The notes under the pieces: generated by a model | The model's input: only the letters and a program-made list of their open reading frames with translations | What the model was told of the DNA's origin: nothing | Databases searched by the model: none | DNA from: Candidatus Atribacteria bacterium | GTDB lineage: Bacteria > Atribacterota > JS1 > SB-45 > 34-128 | Direction: 5' to 3' | Assembly (NCBI GenBank): GCA_003451675.1 | Contig: DMCY01000070.1 | Location: 1 to 28,676 of the forward strand | Length of the DNA: 28,676 nucleotides | Shown: in pieces, positions 22,147-28,676 of the stretch | How the letters are laid out: each line of letters opens with the position of its first letter | Numbering within the stretch: the first letter of the stretch is position 1 | Made by a program: the position numbers and the translations under genes

Positions 22147-22761
22147 TTGGAAAATAGAAATAAAATTATCTACGATGAGAAAACATATACGAGTGTAGGT
22201 TTAGAGAATCTCGTTTTGTACGGTGTTTATTTAATTTCCAAAAGGAAAGAGATTTGTACTTTTGAAAAGCTTATCGCAGAGTGCTTTTCGCAATTTCCAA
22301 AAGTATTTGCATTCAAACGTTATCCCGAATGGCCTGATTCTCTAAAATTTGACCGACCTTTAAGAAAATTAAGAGAAAAAGGCATGATTATGGGTACCAT
22401 AAAAGATTCCTTTTCACTTACAAAATTTGGGGAACAAAAAGCTATTGAAACAGAAAATATTTTAAAAAATATGAATATAGGTTTTTATAAAAAAAGAAAA
22501 GATTCTCAGGAAAGAAGTATTGAGGATAGATTAATTACTTATATAAAAGAGAGCGACTCATTTAAAAAATATATTAATGACCCTTCTAATTTTTTAATTT
22601 CTGAACCGGAATTCAGAAAGCTTTTAAGGTGTACACTTGAAACACCCATTAGGGTGATAAAACAAAATTTAGAATATTATAAAAAACTGGCTAATTCATA
22701 TAAGGAGGAGGAATTATTTAATTTTCTTTTATCTTGCGAAAAGCAATTTATAAGAAGGTGA
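22147..22761 (+). CDS. Small winged-helix-like protein, partner of the GHKL ATPase
   Basis: The first ATG is at 22129, but it has no SD. The in-frame TTG at 22147 has AGGAG (22134-22138) eight bases upstream, so it is the likelier start (204 residues). Early helices (LENLVLYGVYLISKRKEICT, then FEKLIAECFSQFPKVFAFKR) and YPEWPDSLKFDRPLRKLREK before GMIMGTIKDSFSLTKFGEQ read like a winged helix: helix, helix with RLRKL recognition, and a beta-wing ending in LT..G. The last 90 residues are charged helix. The next gene starts 4 bases after its stop. It resembles small proteins encoded beside ATPases in defence loci, probably DNA binding. No family name can be assigned with confidence. Confidence 0.5.
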   Translation: MENRNKIIYDEKTYTSVGLENLVLYGVYLISKRKEICTFEKLIAECFSQFPKVFAFKRYPEWPDSLKFDRPLRKLREKGMIMGTIKDSFSLTKFGEQKAIETENILKNMNIGFYKKRKDSQERSIEDRLITYIKESDSFKKYINDPSNFLISEPEFRKLLRCTLETPIRVIKQNLEYYKKLANSYKEEELFNFLLSCEKQFIRR

Positions 22762-22765
22762 TAAT

Positions 22766-24616
22766 ATGGCAAAAGATTTACCTATAGATTCAAGAATAGT
22801 TGAACAAATGTCAAAAGCAACTATTAAAAATCTAATTGATGGTATTGTAGAATTAGTTACAAATAGTGATGATAGTTATAAGCGCATTGAAGGAAAGGGG
22901 CAAAATATTTCAGGGGAAATTAAAATTTATGTGATAAGGCAAAAGGGCGGTATTTGTAAAAATCTTATAGTTACAGATTTTGCGGAAGGAATGAGCAGAG
23001 AGGAATTAGAAGACGCGATAGTTTTTGCTGGAGAAACAAAATTGGGAGCAAGTATTAGAGGATTGTTTGGTAGAGGGCTAAAGGAAACAATAATGGCTTT
23101 AGGTGAAGGAGAAATAAAAACAATTAAAAATGGGAAATACTGTACTACCAGACTATGGTATGACCAGAAACTCCATAAGCCTCAGTATGATGATGAAATA
23201 TTGTCAAAGACTTATGATACTGGTGAGCCAAGTGGGACTTGTATTGATATCAAAATAACAAATGAAAAAATAAGAATTACAACATATGAAAATTTTAAAG
23301 ATCAGCTCATCAAACACTTCGCGTTAAGAGATATCAATTCTTCTCTAAATAGGAAAATTGTATTATTTTTTAAAGAAGAATCAAAAAATAATCTTACATA
23401 TAGAATGGAATTAAAATTTTTAAGACAAGTAGGCAAGAAAGTTTTTGAAGGAAAAAGAAATATTCCTGGTTTTGGCGATGAAGTTGGAATAACTATTTAC
23501 GAAAACCCTGAACCTTTAGAATCTCCCAGAAATAATCCGTTTGGATTAGCAGGTATTTTGATAAAGACAGGCGGTTGCATATTAGATAATCAATTATTCA
23601 AATTTGATAATGATCCCGCAGGATTTTATTTCTTTGGCGAAGCAATCTGTCCTAATTTAGAAAAAAGATTAAGAAAAGGTGAAAAGGAGATCCTTGACCC
23701 CAATAGAAATGGGTTAGAATGGCGCCACGAATATTCTAAAGCCTTGGCCAAAGTTATTGAAGGAGCATTAGAACCATTAATTTTAGAGAAAAGAAAAACC
23801 ATAGCGAGTATACCTAAGAAAGAACTTAAAAGTACCACCAAGAAGATGCTTAAAAAATTATGTAATTTACTAAATGAATTGGCCCAACAAGAGCTTGATG
23901 AATTTCCTGATTTCCCTGTTGAACCAGAAAATTATAATGTTTTGACTCTAATGATTAAACCTTCCAATGCAAATATTCCTATAAACGTCCCCCGCACTTT
24001 TACAATTTATGCTCCGACAGAAATTGTAAAGCGAGAAGGAAAACAAGCCCGTATAACATCTGATAACTATTATATTCGTCCATTATCTTCAATAGTTAAA
24101 TTAGAAAAACATAAAAAATATCCTGAAAGATTATGGTACAGATATTTTAAAGTAATAGGGATAGCAGAAGAGGTAGAAGGAACTATAACTGTAAATTTAG
24201 GCAATGAAACAGCTTTTGCAAAAGTAAAAGTAGCTCCCTTTAAAAAAAGGAAAAAAGGCAAAATTGCCGGGGAAAGAAGAGGTTTCATTTCGAATATTGT
24301 TCCTGATGAACTTTCTGATCCATCACAAAGAGTGGTATATAGAAACGGAATCATTAAGGTATATACAAATTTTCCATCCGTTTCAAAATTTATTAAAAGT
24401 AGTTTTGATAAAATTGAAGCAACAGAAGGCCGATTATTGTTATCTGAATTAGTGGGAGAAGCATTTTGTAAAGAATTGGCTATGAAAGGAATGGAAAATG
24501 GTAGGTATATAAAGGTGGGTGGAGCAGAGATAGATTCCTTCAATGCTACGGTAAATGAGTTGCAGAAAAAATATTTACACAAAATACAGAAAATAGTATT
24601 TGCTTGGAAGTTTTAG
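22766..24616 (+). CDS. GHKL (MutL/MORC/Hsp90-like) ATPase
   Basis: 616 residues. The N-terminal ATP-binding fold shows the N-box helix with E29 and N33 in VELVTNSDDSY, the G1 box DFAEGMSREE (D71; the usual first glycine is A73) and the G2 box GLFGRGLKETIMALGEG (about 99-115). This is the GHKL pattern of MutL, MORC and Hsp90 proteins, which close like clamps on ATP binding. No kinase phosphoacceptor or receiver domain follows, so it is not a sensor kinase. The C-terminal 300 residues are not recognised. GHKL ATPases of the MutL/MORC type are known partners in prokaryotic restriction loci. The SD (GAAGGTG) overlaps the end of the preceding gene, with 4 bases between genes, indicating tight coupling. 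It is probably the motor or clamp of the type III-associated set. Confidence 0.75.
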   Translation: MAKDLPIDSRIVEQMSKATIKNLIDGIVELVTNSDDSYKRIEGKGQNISGEIKIYVIRQKGGICKNLIVTDFAEGMSREELEDAIVFAGETKLGASIRGLFGRGLKETIMALGEGEIKTIKNGKYCTTRLWYDQKLHKPQYDDEILSKTYDTGEPSGTCIDIKITNEKIRITTYENFKDQLIKHFALRDINSSLNRKIVLFFKEESKNNLTYRMELKFLRQVGKKVFEGKRNIPGFGDEVGITIYENPEPLESPRNNPFGLAGILIKTGGCILDNQLFKFDNDPAGFYFFGEAICPNLEKRLRKGEKEILDPNRNGLEWRHEYSKALAKVIEGALEPLILEKRKTIASIPKKELKSTTKKMLKKLCNLLNELAQQELDEFPDFPVEPENYNVLTLMIKPSNANIPINVPRTFTIYAPTEIVKREGKQARITSDNYYIRPLSSIVKLEKHKKYPERLWYRYFKVIGIAEEVEGTITVNLGNETAFAKVKVAPFKKRKKGKIAGERRGFISNIVPDELSDPSQRVVYRNGIIKVYTNFPSVSKFIKSSFDKIEATEGRLLLSELVGEAFCKELAMKGMENGRYIKVGGAEIDSFNATVNELQKKYLHKIQKIVFAWKF

Positions 24617-24636
24617 AGATGTAGAGTAAAACAAGT

Positions 24637-25060
24637 AAAACAGGGGACGGTTCTTTGTTTAGCATGAACAAGTATAAGAGGTCAAATGGAAAAGTTACCA
24701 GGAATAGATTTCTAAAACAAAGATAGTCAATGTTGATTTTGCTCTTTCTCTATTTGACCAAGAAAAGGATAAGGCAATTAAGAAGTTTAAAAAGTTCAAT
24801 AACCAACCTAATAATTATCAATGCCTTGGAATCTATTAAAGAAATAAAACCTTATCCGACAAAAAGATAAGGCAGTTAGCATTAAAGAGATATGATATAG
24901 AATTAGCTTTACTACAAAATGAACCAGCGTAAATCCAAAATGAGGTTTTGAAATATTTGAAGGAACTTGAGGGAAGTTCATTAAGGTAATTGTCCAGATT
25001 GACCGGATTTACGGTCAATAAGATCTTTAGAGATTGAAACAGAGAACCGTCCCCTGTTTT
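24637..25060 (+). pseudogene. Degenerate REP-associated tyrosine transposase (RAYT) with inverted ends
   Basis: AAAACAGGGGACGGTTCT at 24637-24654 and AGAACCGTCCCCTGTTTT at 25043-25060 form 18-base inverted ends. Between them, broken frames spell VNVDFALSLFDQEKDKAIKK, then NNQPNNYQCLGIY, a stop, LSDKKIRQLALK, a stop, NEVLKYLKELEGSS, a stop, and LSRLTGFTVNKIFRD. This is the typical C-terminal region of Y1-type RAYTs ('NQPNNDQCLEI.., LSDEEARE.., LSIRQIARLTGISRG'). At least four stops or frame changes make it dead. The catalytic N-terminal part is absent. It occupies most of the 776-base gap 24617-25392, which otherwise holds promoter block copy 3 and no gene. Confidence 0.8.
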
Positions 25061-25142
25061 ATGTTTTATGTTATAGCCGATTTTGAAATATTTTTTAATA
25101 AAGTAATAAGAATTATAAATAAAATTAAAACATAAATCATAA

Positions 25143-25310
25143 TTTTTCTTAAATAAATCAAAAAAATTCAAACTTTTTTCAATTTTAATCAAATTATTTT
25201 AATTTATTTTTCTTCTTATTTATTATACTGTAATCACATCATAGTGATATAATTATGAAAAATATCTAATTATATTTTAAAAAAAGTAGTTAATAGTTAA
25301 ATACTACTTG
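25143..25310 (+). promoter_or_regulatory. Shared promoter block, copy 3 (second RM unit)
   Basis: TTCTTAAATAAATCAAAAAA (25147-25166) and TTCAAACTTTTTTCAATTTT are identical to copy 2. The middle has diverged (ATCACATCATAGTGAT in place of the TTGCCA..GTAG part), but the extended -10 TGATATAAT (25245-25253) is kept. ATCAC-ATCATA-GTGAT (about 25232-25247) forms a small palindrome over the -10 region, an operator candidate. The leader before ATG 25393 is about 135 bases. Confidence 0.7.
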
Positions 25311-25392
25311 TAGAATTTACCAGCATATTATACAAATAGCGATATACGAGATTAATATTAAATTTTAATAAGAAAATATTAGGAGGACTTGA

Positions 25393-26796
25393 ATGATTCC
25401 ATCCCGAAAGATTAAAGAGACAGCAACGAAATATGTTACAAAGGATTACAATTTAAATACAATGCAAACAAAAAGCAAATCACCAGAAGAAATATTACAT
25501 CTATTTAAGGAGAAAGGTATAGATGAAGATTGGACTTTTGCTGAATATAAGCCATCTGATACAGGAAAGTGGACGCATAGCTATCACCGTTATCCAGCAA
25601 AATTTATTCCCCAATTAGTTGAAAAATTAATTGATGAATACATAACCAGTGAAGATGCTCATATAGACGATCCATTTATGGGATGCGGTACTACTATTGT
25701 TACCGCTATATACAGAGGTTTTAAAGGTACCGGCACCGATATAAATAAAATATCCGCTCTAATAACTAAAGTAAAATCTACCCCAATAGAACCTTCATAT
25801 CTTGATGAAAAAATAAAATGCTTATTAGGAAAACTGCAATTTTTAGCAGAATCTCAATCTCAGAATTTATTTCCCAATGTAAACATTGAACCTCTAATCC
25901 CTCAAAAACATATAGAACGGATTAATTACTGGTTTAGCGAACAAAATAAAAATGAATTAGGAATAATATTAAGAACAATTTATGATGAAGAAGACGAAAC
26001 GATCCGGGATTTTTTTCTTATAGCATTTAGTCACATTTTGAAAAATTGTTCTATATGGCTTCAAGCAAGTACTAAACCTACCAGAGATTTTAAGAAAAAA
26101 CCAACCAAACCCTACATTATATTAAGAAGACATTTAAAAAAAATGCAAAGAGGGAATGATAGTTTTTATCAGATTGTCCCACTAAAAGTAAAAAACAATA
26201 TAGAAAACTACTTAAATGTAAAAATACAAGATGCAAAAACCCAACCCACATCTGACAATGAAGTAGATTTAATAATTAGTTCAAGCCCTTATGTAACCAG
26301 CTACGAATATGCAGATTTACATCAACTTTCCACTATCTGGTTGGATTTTGCAGATAATTTAACCGAATATAGAAAAGAATTTATTGGGTCTGCACACAAA
26401 TATAGCAATGATAAAAAGTTAAAAAGCAATATAGCACGAGAAATTGTCAATAAAATGCTAGAGAAAAATAAAAAAATGGCAAATGAAATCAGAATTTTTT
26501 TTATTGATATGCAAGAAGTGTTTGACGAAAGCTATCGTATTTTAAAAAGTGGGGGAAGGTGCTGCTATGTAATTGGTGATACTCGCTTGAAAGGTGTAGA
26601 TATTTTAAATGCCGAAGTCTTTGCGGAAAGCTTGCAATATTCAGGATTTATTATTGATAGAATAATCAAGAGAAAAATACCCTCAAAAATATTACCTCAA
26701 ACAAGGGATTTAGAAACAGGGAGGTTTGCCAGCAATCACCATGCAAACTCAGAAGCCTACCCTATAGAATATATCGTAATAGGATTAAAGGAGTAA
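25393..26796 (+). CDS. DNA methyltransferase (N4-cytosine/N6-adenine type) of the second RM unit
   Basis: 467 residues. SAM-binding motif I DPFMGCGTTIV at 93-103 follows SYHRYPAKFIPQLVEKL, a prelude common to SPPY-type N4-cytosine methylases. The catalytic motif IV is SSPY at 297-300 within IISSSPYVTSYEYADLHQLS. The last third has a RILKSGGRCCYVIGD strand (motif V-VIII region). The order I then IV, about 200 residues apart, suggests a target-recognition insert between them. SD AGGAGG is about 8 bases from ATG. It starts the unit MTase-endonuclease-MTase (5-base gap, then 11-base overlap), and a host-protecting methylase placed first is usual. N4 versus N6 specificity is not certain. Confidence 0.85.
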   Translation: MIPSRKIKETATKYVTKDYNLNTMQTKSKSPEEILHLFKEKGIDEDWTFAEYKPSDTGKWTHSYHRYPAKFIPQLVEKLIDEYITSEDAHIDDPFMGCGTTIVTAIYRGFKGTGTDINKISALITKVKSTPIEPSYLDEKIKCLLGKLQFLAESQSQNLFPNVNIEPLIPQKHIERINYWFSEQNKNELGIILRTIYDEEDETIRDFFLIAFSHILKNCSIWLQASTKPTRDFKKKPTKPYIILRRHLKKMQRGNDSFYQIVPLKVKNNIENYLNVKIQDAKTQPTSDNEVDLIISSSPYVTSYEYADLHQLSTIWLDFADNLTEYRKEFIGSAHKYSNDKKLKSNIAREIVNKMLEKNKKMANEIRIFFIDMQEVFDESYRILKSGGRCCYVIGDTRLKGVDILNAEVFAESLQYSGFIIDRIIKRKIPSKILPQTRDLETGRFASNHHANSEAYPIEYIVIGLKE

Positions 26797-26801
26797 AAAA
26801 T

Positions 26802-27488
26802 ATGAAATTTGAAAATTTAAAAAAATTATATTTGCAAAAGAAAAAACAATTTGGTGCTAATACATATAAACATGTTTCACAATTATTAAAAGAAGCAAAG
26901 GTATTTCATAAAAAAAATTGGCTAAAAAATCCCACTAAGGGCGGAGACCATGAACAAAGCTGGAGAGCATTTAAAGGAAAAAATTTAGAAAAATTAATTC
27001 AGTTCATTATTACCGAAGAAGTTGAAGATCTTGGATTGAAAGTAGTAAATGGTAATAAACTGGAAAGGTCAGTAAAGCTACCTTTAGAGTTGAGTAAGGT
27101 TAAAAGAAATTTAGCTATTGATTATGGGGAATTTGGGCTACATTTACCTGATGTAGATATTATTATTTATAATCCATGCAGCTGTAAAGTTTTAGTAGTT
27201 ATTTCAAGTAAAGTAACTTTGAGAGAGAGAATAGCTCAAACCGGTTACTGGAAACTTAAACTTCTGCAAGATGAGGCCACAAAACATATCCGAGTTTATT
27301 TTGTTACACCAGATGAAGATGGAACATTAACTTACAAGAAACCCACAAAAAAGGGGAGAGCTATTGTGGAAGTTGACTTAGACGGGAGTTATGTTTTAAC
27401 CGAAGAAGAAATTGAAGAAAGCAATAAAGTAAAACTCTTTGAACATTTTATAGAGGATTTGAAAGGACTACTAAAAAATGACAATTAA
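26802..27488 (+). CDS. Type II restriction endonuclease, BsaWI/Cfr10I-like
   Basis: 228 residues. The active site of the CCGG-type endonuclease group (BsaWI, Cfr10I, NgoMIV) appears as LHLPDVDIII with D117, then VISSKVTLRERIAQTGYWK with S-S-K137 and E142. In this group the catalytic glutamate is displaced after the S-x-K. A glutamate in FKGKNLEKLI (about residue 65) may add to it. The expected role is double-strand cutting at sites lacking the unit's methylation. SD AAGGAG is about 8 bases from ATG and the gene begins 5 bases after the methylase. The next methylase starts within its last codons. No transposon or phage signature is visible. The alternative is a general PD-(D/E)xK nuclease of unknown site. 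Confidence 0.7.
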   Translation: MKFENLKKLYLQKKKQFGANTYKHVSQLLKEAKVFHKKNWLKNPTKGGDHEQSWRAFKGKNLEKLIQFIITEEVEDLGLKVVNGNKLERSVKLPLELSKVKRNLAIDYGEFGLHLPDVDIIIYNPCSCKVLVVISSKVTLRERIAQTGYWKLKLLQDEATKHIRVYFVTPDEDGTLTYKKPTKKGRAIVEVDLDGSYVLTEEEIEESNKVKLFEHFIEDLKGLLKNDN

Positions 27489-28164
27489 AAAACCTAAATT
27501 CGAAACAACAACATTGTGGGATTTTCCGACCCAAAACTATGGTGATAAACCTCATGGAAGTAATAAATATTCTGGTGTGACCCCGGCCTTTATTATCTGG
27601 AATTTACTTCAAAGATATACTAGAGAAGGTGATTTAGTAGTAGATCCGATGTGCGGGAGTGGAACCACTATTGATGTTTGCAAAGAAGAGAATCGAAAAG
27701 TAATAGGTTTTGATATAGTTCCTTACCGGGCAGATATAAAACAAGCAGATGCCAGAAAATTGCCCTTAAATAATGAAACTGTAGATTTTGTTTTTATCGA
27801 TTCCCCCTATTCAGACAACATAAAATATAATGATCATCCAGATAATATTGGCAGAATATCTTGCGAAAATCCGTTTTTTTTTGAAGAATTAGATAAAGTA
27901 GCGAGAGAAGCCCATCGTATTTTAAGAACAGGTAAATATTTAGCTTGGCTTATTGGAGACCAAGCAAAAAAGAAAAAATTTACACCAGTAGGATTTAAAG
28001 TTTATTCTATGCTTGAAAAATATTTTAATCCAGTTGACCTTATATGTGTTACAAGACATAATCAATCTTCGAATACCGCTATTTGGCACGAGAGAGCAAA
28101 AAGATACAATTTTTATCTGAGAGGATTTAAGTATTTAATAATAATGCAGAAAACGGATAAGTAA
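27478..28164 (+). CDS. Second DNA methyltransferase of the RM unit
   Basis: 228 residues. Motif I DPMCGSGTTI at 56-65 and motif IV DSPY at 108-111 (FVFIDSPYSDNIKY), order I then IV with only 44 residues between, compact. 'RILRTGKYLAWLIGDQ' is the motif VIII-like strand. Its ATG lies inside the endonuclease gene (11-base overlap) with no good SD, so translation is probably coupled. Two methylases beside one endonuclease usually mean that the two strands of a site, or two sites, are protected separately; the partner at 25393 is a different type. A non-RM orphan role is less likely given the overlap. At 228 residues it is short for a DNA methylase with its own recognition domain. Confidence 0.8.
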   Translation: MTIKKPKFETTTLWDFPTQNYGDKPHGSNKYSGVTPAFIIWNLLQRYTREGDLVVDPMCGSGTTIDVCKEENRKVIGFDIVPYRADIKQADARKLPLNNETVDFVFIDSPYSDNIKYNDHPDNIGRISCENPFFFEELDKVAREAHRILRTGKYLAWLIGDQAKKKKFTPVGFKVYSMLEKYFNPVDLICVTRHNQSSNTAIWHERAKRYNFYLRGFKYLIIMQKTDK

Positions 28165-28189
28165 AAATTTATATTTTTTAAAAAAAGGG

Positions 28190-28205
28190 TAAAACAGGGG
28201 ACGGC
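28190..28205. repeat. AAAACAGGGGACGG motif, end of a RAYT/REP element
   Basis: Same core as the ends of the RAYT relic (24637-24654), but without a partner arm in the window. It lies 26 bases after the last methylase stop. The following 28210-28349 holds an AT-rich spacer with CCGG..CCGG (28281-28299 region) and no gene. Confidence 0.6.
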
Positions 28206-28349
28206 AGACTGTGTGAAAATTAATAATAATATTTTTCATAAAACGCAAACCATCCACCCTTTATTAGAATGATCTCTATCACCGGACATATTTACCGGAA
28301 AAATGAGACTTATTGTATAATAAAATAGGCTTAAAGGCAAAAGTAATAC

Positions 28350-28676
28350 TTATGCCAATACTACTTTCCTTCTCTGTCTTAATCTTCTTAATATCTCCTC
28401 TGTCCCCAGGATATTGATCACCCTTTTAAGATTATAGGCCAGAAAGGATAGAGAGATCTCAGCACTAACCGAAACCTTTCTTTTGGTTAGAAAGAAATAA
28501 GCTCCCCAGCCTCGTTTTATGGTACCAAAGGGGTGTTCTACAATCATCTGCCGGAGCTTATATTTTTTCATGTTCCTTTTGGTTTGTGCATCAATCCGGT
28601 CAAGGAAGTCCTGGTCAGCATGCCGGCAGATCGTTCTGCCTTTCTTGGCTTTAGTGAATAATATGGAGTGTTTTGA
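28350..28676 (-). mobile_element. IS1182-family transposase, C-terminal part
   Basis: On the - strand the frame is open from the window edge to TAA (28352-28350), 108 residues. The motifs are typical of the C-terminus of IS1182/IS5-like DDE transposases: IVEHPFGTIKRGWGAYFFLT, then VSVSAEISLSFLAYNLKRVI, with FTKAKKGRTICRHADQDF upstream. The catalytic part lies outside the window. The frame is intact as far as visible, so the element may be complete. No inverted end can be defined; the right end of the IS should lie within 28165-28349. It marks a plausible boundary of the defence island. Confidence 0.8.

Noticed and set aside
24070..24582. 170-residue open frame on the - strand inside the GHKL gene
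   Set aside because: Shadow of a strongly coding + strand gene; no SD and no recognisable domain.
12458..28164. BREX, DISARM or Druantia system
   Set aside because: No PglZ, BrxC, DrmA/DrmB or Druantia-type large helicase; methylase order and Res nuclease fit type III RM.
1..28676. tRNA or rRNA genes as island attachment sites
   Set aside because: I saw no cloverleaf or TTCGANTC-type arm in a suitable context, nor rRNA-like sequence; TTCGATGAATCGAA matches are part of family-A hairpins.

Overview
The window is AT-rich bacterial DNA with strong AGGAGG-type ribosome binding sites. It looks like a chromosomal accessory region of an uncultured, Firmicutes-like or candidate-phylum bacterium. The DUF1659, DUF2922, YvrJ and LLH-holin families, the split sigma factor and the GEMM riboswitch suggest a Firmicutes-like gene pool. 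The dense GTAGGGG..CCCCTAC, dRS3-like and GGGGACGGTTCT palindromes are common in environmental candidate phyla. I cannot fix the taxon from the sequence.

Left part (1-2682, + strand): the end of a PBP4-type D-Ala-D-Ala carboxypeptidase gene, then a 781-residue cytosolic PAS/GAF/PAS/PAS/HD-GYP protein, a likely cyclic-di-GMP phosphodiesterase. A hairpin flanked by A and T tracts closes this unit against the convergent one.

Middle part (2850-7239, - strand): a compact cassette. In transcription order it has a Rep-like HTH gene (probably split by a frameshift), a sigma region-2-like protein, a sigma region-4-like protein, DUF1659, DUF2922, an LLH-type holin, an M15 peptidoglycan peptidase without signal peptide, and a YvrJ-like membrane peptide. 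This resembles a split-sigma (SigO/RsoA-like) unit controlling a holin/endolysin secretion or lysis module without phage structural genes. Its spacers, and the 3' half of the Rep-like gene, are invaded by at least six palindromic repeat families. Next comes a Hel308/Ski2-type helicase (7571-10450, - strand) with an unusual C-terminal OmpR-type winged helix.

Right part (10.7-28.2 kb, + strand): a defence island. It starts with a GEMM-I (cyclic-di-GMP) riboswitch and a RhuM-Doc fusion. Then follow a type III restriction-modification set (Mod; a PHP-plus-SMC-like ATPase of TrlF type; Res), a DUF5677 protein, a small winged-helix-like protein and a GHKL (MutL/MORC-like) ATPase. A second unit has two DNA methyltransferases around a BsaWI/Cfr10I-like endonuclease. 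Three transcription units (RhuM-Doc, Mod, second RM) share a repeated promoter/leader block with an extended -10 TGATAYAAT. Relics of a Schlafen/AlbA_2 gene and of a REP-associated tyrosine transposase lie between units, and the window ends in an IS1182-type transposase. The genes most worth follow-up are the split-sigma lysis cassette, the shared promoter blocks, and the composite type III RM/GHKL locus.
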